Part shown: piece after piece, positions 27,459-35,520 of the stretch
Numbering within the stretch: the stretch's first letter is position 1
Layout: each line of letters begins with the position of its first letter
Source: Amycolatopsis sp.
Lineage (GTDB): Bacteria > Actinomycetota > Actinomycetes > Mycobacteriales > Pseudonocardiaceae
Reading direction: 5' to 3'
Length of the DNA stretch: 64,000 nt
NCBI RefSeq assembly: GCF_025464955.1
Contig: NZ_JAODNM010000118.1
Location: 19,221 to 83,220 of the forward strand
Translations under genes and position numbers: made by a program
Notes under the pieces: model-generated
The model's input: only the letters and a program-made list of their open reading frames with translations
What the model was told of the DNA's origin: nothing
The model's database searches: none

Positions 27459-28082
27459 GTGGCCGGGCGCGACAAGGTCTACGAGTACCTCAAGAACGTC
27501 GTGCTGACCGATCCCGAACTCCAGGGCGGTTTCATCAGCGAGCAGGACATCGCCGACAGGGTCGGTGTGTCCCGCACCCCGGTCCGCGAAGCCTTGCTCA
27601 TGCTGGCGGGCGAGGAACTCGTCCAGCTGGTGCCGAAGCGTGGCGCGTACATCGCGACGCTGTCCGGCAAGGAACTTCGCGAGCTGATCGAACTCCGAGG
27701 TGTCCTCGAACGGTTCGCCGCCGAGAAGTCGCTGAGCGGCGCAGTGGTCCCGCTGGCCGAGATGCGCGACACCCTCGCCAAGCAGGCCGCGCTCGACGAA
27801 CCCCATCAGGGCAAGCAGTTCATCGACCTCGACGCGGATTTCCACCGTCTGCTGATCCGGGCGAGTGACAACGCGATGCTCATCAAGACCTACGAGGCGC
27901 TGCGCGCGAGGCAGGTTCGCGCCGGCCTGGTCGCCCTGTTCGCCATCCCCCACCGGCAGGCCGCGGTGATCGCCGAGCACCAGGCCATCGTCGACGCACT
28001 GGAGAGCGGAGACCTCCCGGCAACCCTCACCGCGATCGACGATCACCTGCAGACGACGTTGCGCCTTCAGTTGACGAGCTGA
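27459..28082 (+). CDS. GntR-family (FadR/FCD) transcriptional regulator
   Basis: This 207-residue regulator starts at GTG 27459, about 7 nt after GGAGG; GTG 27453 is an alternative. The winged helix-turn-helix has ISEQDIADRVGVSRTPVREALLML and a wing LVPKRGAYIA. The C-terminal FCD-type ligand domain has LRELIELRGVLERFAAE and FHRLLIRASDN. Such regulators sense organic acids. Its 3' end overlaps the convergent MFS gene by 56 nt. Likely target: the divergent MFS/DUF2848 promoter carrying the same operator-like sequence. Confidence 0.9.
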   Translation: MAGRDKVYEYLKNVVLTDPELQGGFISEQDIADRVGVSRTPVREALLMLAGEELVQLVPKRGAYIATLSGKELRELIELRGVLERFAAEKSLSGAVVPLAEMRDTLAKQAALDEPHQGKQFIDLDADFHRLLIRASDNAMLIKTYEALRARQVRAGLVALFAIPHRQAAVIAEHQAIVDALESGDLPATLTAIDDHLQTTLRLQLTS

Positions 28083-29388
28083 GCCGGGTATCCACGTCGG
28101 CGAACTCGCTCTCGTCAGGATCCTTGCTCAGCAGCACGCCGACGAGACTCACCACCGCGGTCACCGCGAGGTACAGCGCGATCGCCACCCAGCTGCCGAA
28201 ACCGGCCAGCAGCGCGGTGAACAGCAGCGGCGCCAAGGCCCCGCCGATCACCCCCGCCAGCGTGTACGCCAGTGAGCTGCCGGTGTAGCGCAGCCGCGGC
28301 GAGAACTGCTCGGTCACCAGCGCCGCCTGCGGGCCGTACATCACCGAGTGGATCGCCAGCGCGATCACGATCCCGATCACCAGCACGGCGAACGACCCGC
28401 CGCTGATCAGCGGGAAGAAAACGAACGGCCAGATTCCGGCGGCGATCGTGCCGACCAGGTAAAGCTTGCGCCGGTTGACCCGGTCGGACAGCGCGCCGGC
28501 CGCCGGGATCAACACCAGCTGGACAGCCGAGCCGATCATCACCGCGGCGAGCCCTTGACCTCGGGTCATGTGCACGTGCGTGGTGATGTAGGTCAGCACG
28601 AAGACGGTGAACAGCGCATACAGCACGTCCGGGCACACGCGCACCAGCACGGCGGCCACCAGCGCGCGGCGTTCGTCGCGGAACACCTCGGAGATCGGCG
28701 CGCTCGGCTGCTCACCGCGTTCGGCGATGCGCTTGAAGACCGGCGTCTCCTCCAGCCTCAGCCGGATCCACAGCCCGAACCCGACCAATGCCCCGGACAG
28801 CAGGAACGCCACCCTCCAGCCCCAGGAGTTGAACTGCGCGTCGGTCAGGGTCAGCGCGAGGCCGGCGAGCACGCCGTTGGCCAGCAGGTTTCCGGCGGGC
28901 GGGCCGATCTGGGCGGCAGACGCCCAGAAGCCGCGCTTGCGGGGATCACCGAACTCGCTGGACAGCAGCACCGCGCCGCCCCACTCGCCGCCGATGCCGA
29001 CACCCTGCGCGAAGCGCAGCGCGATGAGCAGCACCGCGGCGAATCCGCCGACGGCGGCGTGGGTCGGCAGTGCGCCGATCAGGAAGGTCGAGATCCCGGT
29101 CAGCACGAGCGTCGTCACCAGGACTCGCTTGCGGCCGAGCCGGTCACCAAGCCTGCCGAAGATGAACCCGCCGAGGGGTCTGGCCAGGTAGCCGACCGCA
29201 TAAGTCGAGAACGCGGCCAACGTGCTGGCCAGCTGGTCGCTGGAGGGAAAGAAGAGCTGGCCGAAGATCGTCGCGGCCGCTACCGAATAGGCGGCGAAGT
29301 CGTACCACTCCAGGGCGGTGCCGGAGAGGCTCGCCAGGAACGCCCGGCGCAGCGACCGCCGGTCGAGGTCGTCCGTCTGAGCTGTCAT
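28027..29388 (-). CDS. MFS transporter, metabolite:H+ symporter (MHS) type
   Basis: This 453-residue protein has 12 expected membrane helices. It begins with the MHS-like RAFLASLSGTALEWYDFAAY and contains the loop motif FGRLGDRLGRKRVL and, later, ALSDRVNRRKLYL. Family members import carboxylates or related metabolites with protons. The ATG at 29388 lies only a few nt after a GTATAC box, so the transcript may be leaderless. An upstream ATG/GTG extension (MRMHLVYNQYTC) covers the operator and is rejected. Probable substrate is that of the DUF2848 enzyme. Confidence 0.9.
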   Translation of the reverse strand: MTAQTDDLDRRSLRRAFLASLSGTALEWYDFAAYSVAAATIFGQLFFPSSDQLASTLAAFSTYAVGYLARPLGGFIFGRLGDRLGRKRVLVTTLVLTGISTFLIGALPTHAAVGGFAAVLLIALRFAQGVGIGGEWGGAVLLSSEFGDPRKRGFWASAAQIGPPAGNLLANGVLAGLALTLTDAQFNSWGWRVAFLLSGALVGFGLWIRLRLEETPVFKRIAERGEQPSAPISEVFRDERRALVAAVLVRVCPDVLYALFTVFVLTYITTHVHMTRGQGLAAVMIGSAVQLVLIPAAGALSDRVNRRKLYLVGTIAAGIWPFVFFPLISGGSFAVLVIGIVIALAIHSVMYGPQAALVTEQFSPRLRYTGSSLAYTLAGVIGGALAPLLFTALLAGFGSWVAIALYLAVTAVVSLVGVLLSKDPDESEFADVDTRLSSSTEGATSSAGDRRSR

Positions 29389-29390
29389 GC

Positions 29391-29422
29391 ACGTATACTG
29401 GTTGTATACAAGGTGCATGCGC
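29391..29422. promoter_or_regulatory. Shared operator/promoter of MFS and DUF2848 genes
   Basis: The segment carries GTATAC twice, 5 nt apart, flanked by TGCAC and GTGCA, and contains GTATACAAGGTGCATGCGC (29404-29422), which matches the gntR upstream site at 16 of 19 bases. It overlaps the presumed -10 box of the transporter gene and lies 50 nt before the DUF2848 start, so a bound GntR protein could block both directions. Confidence 0.6.
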
Positions 29423-29471
29423 AAGCCCTGGCTTGTGAAAAGTGCGTTACCAGCGGAAATGGAGACAAGGT

Positions 29472-30161
29472 ATGTCGGACAACCCGCGTCTGCGGTTCAC
29501 CCTCCCGGACGGCTCCGAGGTCACGACCGAGGTCCACACCGTCCTCAACGCCGGGTACGCGGGCCGAAGCCAGGCTGACGTCGCCGCGCACGTCGCGGAG
29601 CTCGCCGAGCTGGGCGTGCCCGCGCCGAGCACGACGCCTGCGCTCTATCCGGTGTCCCCGTACCTCGCGAGCCAGACCGACGAGGTCGCCGCGCAGCACA
29701 CCAGGACGTCCGGCGAGGCGGAGTGGGCGCTCGTGATCACCGGACCCGAGCCCTCGGACGTCCTGCTCACCGCCGCCTGCGACCACACCGACCGCGAACT
29801 GGAAGCCCACGGCGTCGCGTGGAGCAAGAACGCCGCCCCGGACGTGCTGGCCCGGCGCGCCTGGCGGCTGGTCGACGTCGAAGACCGCCTCGACGACCTG
29901 ACGCTGACCGCGTGGGTCGGCGAAACCCTGATCCAGCAAGGAACTTTGGCCGAGCTGCTGACCCCGGGCTACTGGCTGGACGTGCTGCGCGAGCGCGGCC
30001 TGTACGCGGCAGGCACGGTGTTGATCTCGGGAACGATTCCCATGCGCGCGGGTGTCGACCAGTTCGCCGAGTCGTGGCGGGTCGAGCTCGCGGACCCGTC
30101 CACCGGGGACGTGATCGGCCTGGGCTACCGGGTACGGCTGCTGCCGACACCGATCGGGTGA
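29472..30161 (+). CDS. DUF2848 family protein (putative hydrolase/lyase)
   Basis: This 229-residue protein starts at ATG 29472 with GGAGACAAGG upstream. It shows features I associate with DUF2848: VLNAGYAGRSQADVAAHVAELAELGVPAPS, a YPVSPYLASQTDEVAAQHTRTSGEAE segment, and GTVLISGTIPM. The fold is thought to be like fumarylacetoacetate hydrolase; the reaction is not known to me. Divergent from an organic-acid-type transporter and next to a GntR gene with a shared operator, it is probably the catabolic enzyme of that cassette. Confidence 0.75.
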   Translation: MSDNPRLRFTLPDGSEVTTEVHTVLNAGYAGRSQADVAAHVAELAELGVPAPSTTPALYPVSPYLASQTDEVAAQHTRTSGEAEWALVITGPEPSDVLLTAACDHTDRELEAHGVAWSKNAAPDVLARRAWRLVDVEDRLDDLTLTAWVGETLIQQGTLAELLTPGYWLDVLRERGLYAAGTVLISGTIPMRAGVDQFAESWRVELADPSTGDVIGLGYRVRLLPTPIG

Positions 30162-30177
30162 GATCTAGGCTGAGTCG

Positions 30178-30888
30178 GTGACTTCGACGGATGTGTCCCA
30201 TGAGCCCCACGAAAACGTCGGCGGCAGGCTGAACTGGCTGCGTGCGGGCGTTCTCGGGGCGAACGACGGGATCGTTTCGGTCGCCGGGATCGTGGTCGGC
30301 GTGGCCGGCGCGACGACGGACAACACCGCGATCCTGACCGCCGGGATCGCCGGGCTGGTCGCGGGCGCGCTGTCCATGGCCGGCGGCGAGTACGTCTCGG
30401 TGAGCACCCAGCGCGACACCGAACAGGCGTTGATCCGGCAGGAAAAGCACGAGCTGAAGACCATGCCGGAGGAAGAGGAACGCGAACTCGCGGAAATCTA
30501 CGAGGAAAAGGGGCTCTCGCCCGAACTGGCAGCCCAGGTCGCCAGGGAACTGACCGAAAAGGACGCCCTGCAGGCCCACGCCGACGCAGAACTGCGGATC
30601 GACCCGGACAACCTGACCAGCCCCTGGCAGGCGGCCTGGGCGTCGCTGATCTCGTTCTCCGTCGGCGCGGTGCTGCCGCTACTGGCGATCGCGCTGCCGC
30701 CGGTGTCCTGGCGGGTCTGGGCCTGCGCCATGGCTGTCGCCGTCGGCCTCGCGCTGACCGGGCTGGTCAGCGCGAGGCTCGGCGACGCTGACGTCCGGCG
30801 CGCGGTCATCCGCAACGTGGGCGTCGGCGCGCTGACCATGGTCGTGACGTACTTCGTCGGCGTCCTGTTCGGCACGACCGTCGGCTAG
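30178..30888 (+). CDS. VIT1/CCC1 family metal transporter
   Basis: This 236-residue membrane protein has family landmarks GVLGANDGIVSVAGIVVGVAG, AGLVAGALSMAGGEYVSVSTQRDTE, and a cytoplasmic helical metal-binding region rich in Glu (MPEEEERELAEIYEEKG). C-terminal helices are SWRVWACAMAVAVGLAL and GALTMVVTYFVGVLFG. Relatives transport Fe2+ or Mn2+. Start GTG 30178. It ends 12 nt from the convergent POT gene. Confidence 0.92.
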   Translation: MTSTDVSHEPHENVGGRLNWLRAGVLGANDGIVSVAGIVVGVAGATTDNTAILTAGIAGLVAGALSMAGGEYVSVSTQRDTEQALIRQEKHELKTMPEEEERELAEIYEEKGLSPELAAQVARELTEKDALQAHADAELRIDPDNLTSPWQAAWASLISFSVGAVLPLLAIALPPVSWRVWACAMAVAVGLALTGLVSARLGDADVRRAVIRNVGVGALTMVVTYFVGVLFGTTVG

Positions 30889-30900
30889 GACTTCCTCCCG

Positions 30901-32358
30901 CTAACGCACTCCTGCCATCAGCTTCCGGATGAGCGGGCTGAGTGCGGCGAGCACGATCGCGATCACGATCGCCACTGAACCGATGATGCCGAAGTACGGG
31001 ACCTCGTTGGCGGGGTCGTAGTGCTTCGCGAGCGAACCGGACAACGCCGTGCCGAGCGAGATCGCCAGGAAGTTCACCGCCACCATCTGCGTGCGGAACA
31101 CCTTCGGCGCGAGTTTTGTCGCGAGCGACAGTCCGACCGGCGAGATGCACAGTTCGGCGATGGTGAAGACGAACAGCACCCCGGCGAGCGCGAGCAGCGG
31201 ACTGTCGTGCGCGCCGCCGTTGGCCGTGGGCAGGAAGAGCAGGAACGCGATGCCCATCAGCCCGGTGCCCAGTGCGAACTTGATCGGGGTCGACGGCTGC
31301 CGCGGGCCGAGTTTCGTCCACAGCAGCGCCAGGATCGGCGCGAACACGATGAGGAACACCGGGTTGATCGACTGCACCCACGACACCGGGAACTGCCAGC
31401 CGAACAGGCTCCGGTCGAGCCGCTGGTCGGAGTAGACCGTCACCACGGTGAACTGCTGCTGGTACAGCGCCCAGAACGCGGCGCTCGCGATGAACATCGG
31501 GATGAACGAGAACACCCGGCTGCGCTCGATCTTGGTGATCTTCTTGCTGGTCAGGATCACCGCGAAGTAGATGATCGCGGCGACGACGACCACCCACACC
31601 GTCACGTCGGACAGGTTCGCGGCCGTGATCACCCCGGTCACCACGAGCAGTACGATCGCGACCACGATCGCCACCCCGAGCCCGATGAACCGAAGGCGCT
31701 TCGAGGCGGGCAGTGGGTTGATCACTTCACTCGCCTTCGCGCCGAGGTTCTTGCGCCCCAACGTGTATTGCACGAGACCGAGCGCCATCCCGATCGCGGC
31801 GAGGCCGAAGCCGAGGTGGAAGTTGACCTTCTGCTGTGCCAGCCCGGTCAGCAGCGGCCCGGCGAAACCACCGAGGTTGATGCCCATGTAGAAGATGGTG
31901 AACCCGGCGTCCCGGCGTTCGTCCTGTTCGGCGTACAGCGTTCCGACGACGGCCGTGGCGTTCCCCTTGAGCCCGCCGCTACCGAGCGAGATGCACGCCA
32001 GGCCGACGCCGATGCCGACGTAGCCCGGCAACAACGCGAGACTGATGTGCCCGATCATGATCACGACGGCGCTGTAGAACAGGGTGCGTTCCGAGCCGAG
32101 CAGGCGGTCGGCGATCCACGCGCCCACGATCGTCGAGAGATAGACGAGGCCGCCGTACGCGCCGACGATGCTGACGGCGGTGGCCTTCGGCATGTCGAGG
32201 CCGCCCTGGGCGCTCGCGTAGTACAGATAGAGCGGCAGGATGCCGAGCATTCCGTAGAACGAGAACCGTTCCCACATCTCGACACCGAAGAGGTTGGCCA
32301 GCGCTCGTGGGTGGCCGAAGAACCCCTTGTCACGCTTGACCTCGGTAGAGGTACTCAC
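30901..32358 (-). CDS. POT/PTR2 family proton-dependent oligopeptide transporter
   Basis: This 485-residue polytopic protein has the N-terminal ExxER proton-coupling motif in VEMWERFSFYGMLGILPLYL, GAWIADRLLGSERT after helix 2-3, and the PTR2 signature region FTIFYMGINLGGFAGPLLTG. These define bacterial di/tripeptide symporters of the DtpT type. A perfect 12-bp palindrome lies 22 bp upstream of the start. No adjacent peptidase. Confidence 0.93.
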   Translation of the reverse strand: MSTSTEVKRDKGFFGHPRALANLFGVEMWERFSFYGMLGILPLYLYYASAQGGLDMPKATAVSIVGAYGGLVYLSTIVGAWIADRLLGSERTLFYSAVVIMIGHISLALLPGYVGIGVGLACISLGSGGLKGNATAVVGTLYAEQDERRDAGFTIFYMGINLGGFAGPLLTGLAQQKVNFHLGFGLAAIGMALGLVQYTLGRKNLGAKASEVINPLPASKRLRFIGLGVAIVVAIVLLVVTGVITAANLSDVTVWVVVVAAIIYFAVILTSKKITKIERSRVFSFIPMFIASAAFWALYQQQFTVVTVYSDQRLDRSLFGWQFPVSWVQSINPVFLIVFAPILALLWTKLGPRQPSTPIKFALGTGLMGIAFLLFLPTANGGAHDSPLLALAGVLFVFTIAELCISPVGLSLATKLAPKVFRTQMVAVNFLAISLGTALSGSLAKHYDPANEVPYFGIIGSVAIVIAIVLAALSPLIRKLMAGVR

Positions 32359-32379
32359 AAATCCCGTCCTAGCCCGCTA

Positions 32380-32391
32380 GACAACGTTGTC
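32380..32391. promoter_or_regulatory. 12-bp palindrome upstream of the POT gene
   Basis: GACAACGTTGTC is a perfect palindrome in the divergent promoter region of the POT and nhaA genes. It could be an operator. The regulator is unknown. Confidence 0.35.
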
Positions 32392-32482
32392 GTTTCGCAT
32401 AGTAGAAGTCGAGCCGGGTGGAAGATAACCACCCTTGGCGGGTAAAACGGATAGAATTCTCACAAGGTGCGCCGGGAAGCCT

Positions 32483-32527
32483 GGTCGGCAACAGTGGCAA
32501 TCGCTGCCAACTGCTGTTCAGCCGACC
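32483..32527 (+). promoter_or_regulatory. Structured RNA leader of nhaA (candidate cis-regulator)
   Basis: A long hairpin is built from three stacked perfect stems: GGTCGGC/GCCGACC (32483-32489 with 32521-32527), AACAG/CTGTT (32490-32494 with 32514-32518) and TGGCA/TGCCA (32495-32499 with 32505-32509), loop ATCGC, with bulges ACTG and CA only on the 3' side. It ends 4 nt before the GGAG ribosome site of nhaA. Upstream is a GC-rich stretch (GGTGCGCCGGGAAGCC) that may belong to a larger fold. Ion- or pH-sensing is inference. Confidence 0.5.
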
Positions 32528-32541
32528 CCGTGGAGTTGCCC

Positions 32542-33741
32542 GTGACCGAAGCCCGCCGCCCGGCAAAGGCCGTCGCCGAATTCGCCCGCTACCTGCGCAC
32601 CGAGACCACCGGCGGGATAATCCTGCTTGTGGCCACGGCCCTCGCGCTGATCTGGGCGAACTCCCCGCTCGGTGACATCTACCAGACGGTCCGCGACTTC
32701 CAGGTCGGCCCGCACCTGCTGCACCTGAACCTCTCGCTCGGCGACTGGGCCAAGGACGGCCTGCTCGCGATCTTCTTCTTCGTGGCCGGACTGGAGCTCA
32801 AACGCGAACTGGTCGTCGGCGAGCTGTCGGAACCCAAACGGGCGGCGCTGCCGGTGATCGCCGCGATCGGCGGCATGGTGGTGCCCGCGGTCGTGGCGCT
32901 CGGCGTCGGCTGGGGAAGTCCCGGCATCGACCGCGCGTGGGCCATCCCGGTCGCGACCGACATCGCGTTCGCGCTCGGTGTGCTCGCGCTGACCGCGTCC
33001 AACCTGCCCAGCAGCGCTCGGGTGTTCCTCCTGTCGCTGGCCGTGGTGGACGACCTCGGCGCGATCCTCGTCATCGCGATCCTGTTCACCGCCTCGTTCG
33101 ACCTCGTCGCGGCCGGCGTGGCCGTGCTCGCGCTGCTGCTTTACGCCTGGCTGCAACACCGTCGGGTGCGAACGCCGTGGATCTACGTCCCGTTGGCGCT
33201 GATCACGTGGGTCGCGGTGCACTCGGCGGGCATCCACGCGACGATCGCCGGGGTCGCGCTCGGCCTGCTGACCCGCGTCCGCCCGGATGCCGGCGAGGAG
33301 CACGCGCCGGCGATCCGGCTGGAACACCGGCTGCAGCCATGGTCCGCGGCCGTCGCGGTGCCGCTGTTCGCGTTGTTCGCCGCGGGGATCAAGATCAGCG
33401 GCGGCTCGCTCGGCGAGGTGTTCACCACCGCGCTGCCGCTGGCGGTGATGATCGGGCTGATCGGCGGCAAGGTGATCGGCATCTTCGGCGCGTCCGCGCT
33501 GGCCGTGTGGCTGAAGATCGCCGAGCGGCCGCGCGGGATGAGCTGGCGCGACGTCGGCGCGTTGTCGCTGCTCGGCGGGGTCGGGTTCACCGTCAGCCTG
33601 CTGATCGCCGATCTCGCGCTGACCGGTGAAGCCAGCGAGCTGGCCAAAACCGCGGTGTTGATCGCCTCGGGGGTCGCGTCGCTCGGGGCGGCCGCCGTCC
33701 TGGTGCACCGAAACCGCGTCCACGCCCGCCTTGACGATTGA
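32542..33741 (+). CDS. nhaA: Na+/H+ antiporter NhaA
   Basis: This 399-residue membrane antiporter exchanges Na+ for H+. It starts at GTG 32542 with GGAG 6 nt upstream. Family landmarks are LRTETTGGIILLVATALALIWANS, IFFFVAGLELKRELVVGEL, and VATDIAFALGVLAL with SLAVVDDLGAILVIA; the paired Asp residues of the latter carry the ions. HSAGIHATIAGVALGLL and GGVGFTVSLLIADLAL are also present. Length is normal. No close partner gene; a holin-like gene follows 61 nt later. Confidence 0.96.
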   Translation: MTEARRPAKAVAEFARYLRTETTGGIILLVATALALIWANSPLGDIYQTVRDFQVGPHLLHLNLSLGDWAKDGLLAIFFFVAGLELKRELVVGELSEPKRAALPVIAAIGGMVVPAVVALGVGWGSPGIDRAWAIPVATDIAFALGVLALTASNLPSSARVFLLSLAVVDDLGAILVIAILFTASFDLVAAGVAVLALLLYAWLQHRRVRTPWIYVPLALITWVAVHSAGIHATIAGVALGLLTRVRPDAGEEHAPAIRLEHRLQPWSAAVAVPLFALFAAGIKISGGSLGEVFTTALPLAVMIGLIGGKVIGIFGASALAVWLKIAERPRGMSWRDVGALSLLGGVGFTVSLLIADLALTGEASELAKTAVLIASGVASLGAAAVLVHRNRVHARLDD

Positions 33742-33802
33742 TCAACGCGGCTTTCAGCGAGTCCGGCGCGCCGGGTAAAGGCGCACGTGGCACGATGGCC
33801 CG

Positions 33803-34297
33803 GTGAGCAGCCCCAAGCACCAACGCAACGACCCCGGCGGCGTGGGGGCCGTGCCCTACATCCCACTGTCCCCGGATGACGGCACGGCGGCCGGCGAACA
33901 GTCGATCGGCAAACTGGTCGGCGACGCCACCCAGCACCTCTCGACGCTCGTTCGCGCCGAGGTCGAGCTGGCGAAGTCCGAGGTGGTCGCCGAGGCCAAG
34001 AAGGCAACCAAGGGCGCGGTCTACTTCATCGTCGCGGCCGTGATCGCCCTGTACAGCTCGTTCTTCTTCTTTTTCGCGCTCGGTTACGTCCTCTACATCT
34101 GGCTTTCGCTCGCGGCCGCGTTCGGCATCGTGTTCGGCCTGATGCTCATCAGCGCGGCCGTGTTCGGGCTGCTCGGCTGGCGCAAGGTGAAGAAACTCAA
34201 GGCGCCGCAGCGGACGATCGACAGCTTCAAGGACACCGCCGCCGCCCTCAAACCGGGCAAGCACACCGAGGACGAACTGCCCTCGGTCGGCGCCTGA
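33803..34297 (+). CDS. Phage_holin_3_6 family membrane protein
   Basis: This 164-residue protein starts at GTG 33803. The N-terminal cytoplasmic part includes SIGKLVGDATQHLSTLVRAEVELAKSE, then two hydrophobic helices (VYFIVAAVIALYSSFFFFFALGYVLY, LAAAFGIVFGLMLISAAVFGLLGW) and a basic C-tail (KVKKLKAPQ). This is the actinobacterial holin-superfamily protein typified by Rv3669; no phage genes are nearby. It is followed 17 nt later by the EphE-like gene. Confidence 0.85.
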   Translation: MSSPKHQRNDPGGVGAVPYIPLSPDDGTAAGEQSIGKLVGDATQHLSTLVRAEVELAKSEVVAEAKKATKGAVYFIVAAVIALYSSFFFFFALGYVLYIWLSLAAAFGIVFGLMLISAAVFGLLGWRKVKKLKAPQRTIDSFKDTAAALKPGKHTEDELPSVGA

Positions 34298-34314
34298 GCA
34301 GCCAGACCGTCACT

Positions 34315-35256
34315 GTGCGGGCGTCGCCGGATCCGTCCATCGTGCGGATCGACGGTCCCTGGACCCATCGCGACGTGTCCGCGAACGGCATCCGCCTGCA
34401 CGTCGCCGAGCTCGGCAGCGGGCCGATGGTGTTGCTGCTGCACGGCTTCGGCGAGTTCTGGTGGACGTGGCACCACCAGCTGGAGGCACTCGCCGACGCG
34501 GGCTATCGTGCTGTCGCCGTCGATCTGCGCGGCTACGGCGATTCCGACAAGCCGCCGCGCGGGTACGACGCCTGGACGCTCGCCGGTGACGTCGCGGGGC
34601 TGATCCGCTCGCTCGGCGCGCGCAAGGCGCACCTCGTCGGGCATGCCTGGGGCGGGATGCTGGCGCTGACGGCCGCGGCGCTGCACCTTCGCGTCGTCGA
34701 GTCCGTCACCGTCATCGGTTCGGCGCATCCGCTCGCACTGCGCTCCTCGATCTCGCACACCGCGTTGAGGCGCAAAAGGACCAACCAAGCCCGCGCGATG
34801 GCGCATCTGTTCCGCTTCCAGGTCCCGATGGCACCCGAACGCTGGCTGGTCAAGGACGACGCCGCCGCCGTCGGCGCCCTGTTCCGCGACTGGTCCGGTC
34901 CACAGTGGACGAAGACCGCGGACTTCGACGCCGCGATGACGAACTTCCGGCAGGCGATGCTCGTGGCGGGCGTACCGCACAGCGCGCTCGAGTACTACCG
35001 CTGGGCGTTCCGCGCGCAGTTCCGTGGCGAAGGCAAGCGGTTCACCGACGCCGTCGGCACGAGGGTGTCCGCGCCGGTCCTTCAGCTGCACGGCAGCGCG
35101 GACCCGTGTGTGCTCCCGGAGACCGCCACGGCGTCCGCGCCGTGGCTCGGTCCGCACTCGCCACTGACCACTTGGGACGGCGTCGGCCACTTCCCGCACC
35201 TGGAAGCCCCGGCCGCCACCAACGACGCCCTCCTGACTTTCCTCACCAAACCCTAA
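34315..35256 (+). CDS. Alpha/beta hydrolase, EphE-like, lacking the usual nucleophile
   Basis: This 313-residue protein has the epoxide-hydrolase layout: LLLHGFGEFWWTWHHQL (oxyanion HGxP-like region), AVDLRGYGDSDKP, a nucleophile elbow, a helical cap, GSADP (acid) and GVGHFPHLEAP (His). The elbow reads VGHAWGG, with GCC (Ala) where epoxide hydrolases and dehalogenases have Asp (GHDWGG). Classical hydrolysis through a covalent ester would thus not be possible. It occupies the ephE (Rv3670) place. The epoxide-hydrolase function is doubtful. Confidence 0.82.
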   Translation: MRASPDPSIVRIDGPWTHRDVSANGIRLHVAELGSGPMVLLLHGFGEFWWTWHHQLEALADAGYRAVAVDLRGYGDSDKPPRGYDAWTLAGDVAGLIRSLGARKAHLVGHAWGGMLALTAAALHLRVVESVTVIGSAHPLALRSSISHTALRRKRTNQARAMAHLFRFQVPMAPERWLVKDDAAAVGALFRDWSGPQWTKTADFDAAMTNFRQAMLVAGVPHSALEYYRWAFRAQFRGEGKRFTDAVGTRVSAPVLQLHGSADPCVLPETATASAPWLGPHSPLTTWDGVGHFPHLEAPAATNDALLTFLTKP

Positions 35257-35281
35257 CTCTCAAGCCCGCGGGCGCGAGGTA

Positions 35282-35347
35282 TCGCAACTCGACGGCGACT
35301 TGCGGTGCCCAAGTACTTAGCGACCGCAAGTCGACGGCGAGTTGCGA
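35282..35347. repeat. Palindromic element family C
   Basis: The 25-nt arms 35282-35306 and 35323-35347 begin TCGCAACTCGACGG and end CGAGTTGCGA. They pair at 23 of 25 positions around a loop containing AAGTACTT. It lies 25 nt after the EphE-like stop, before convergent remnants. I see one copy in this window. Confidence 0.65.
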
Positions 35348-35363
35348 GTCCAGATTCTCGCAC

Positions 35364-35516
35364 TCAACGCATCGGGTGAGCCTGGAAGAAGGACCACATC
35401 GTCTTGTTCGCGTCGATCGCGTTCGACTGCGGGCCGAGGATCGTGACCAGGGCCGGCGGCAGAGTGGGACCGCCCGGCCATTCGTGACCCTCACCCGTGA
35501 CGGTACTTTCGTACTC
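35364..35516 (-). pseudogene. C-terminal remnant of a PHB-depolymerase/LpqC-type esterase
   Basis: About 50 codons on the minus strand read YESTVTGEGHEWPGG, then LVTILGPQSNAIDAN and MWSFFQAHPMR before a stop. This resembles the end of esterase/depolymerase proteins of the LpqC type, where GGGHTWPGG carries the catalytic His and IDA...WEFF-x-HP closes the domain. No start, nucleophile or signal peptide remains. It abuts the next remnant at 35521. Identification is by recalled family pattern. Confidence 0.55.
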
Positions 35517-35520
35517 CTCA

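Noticed and set aside
32518..33723. 401-codon minus-strand open frame
   Set aside because: Antisense to nhaA. His/Gln/Asp/Arg-rich shadow composition.
33803..34297. Prophage signal from the holin-like gene
   Set aside because: No lysin, portal, capsid or integrase nearby. The family is a housekeeping membrane protein in actinobacteria.
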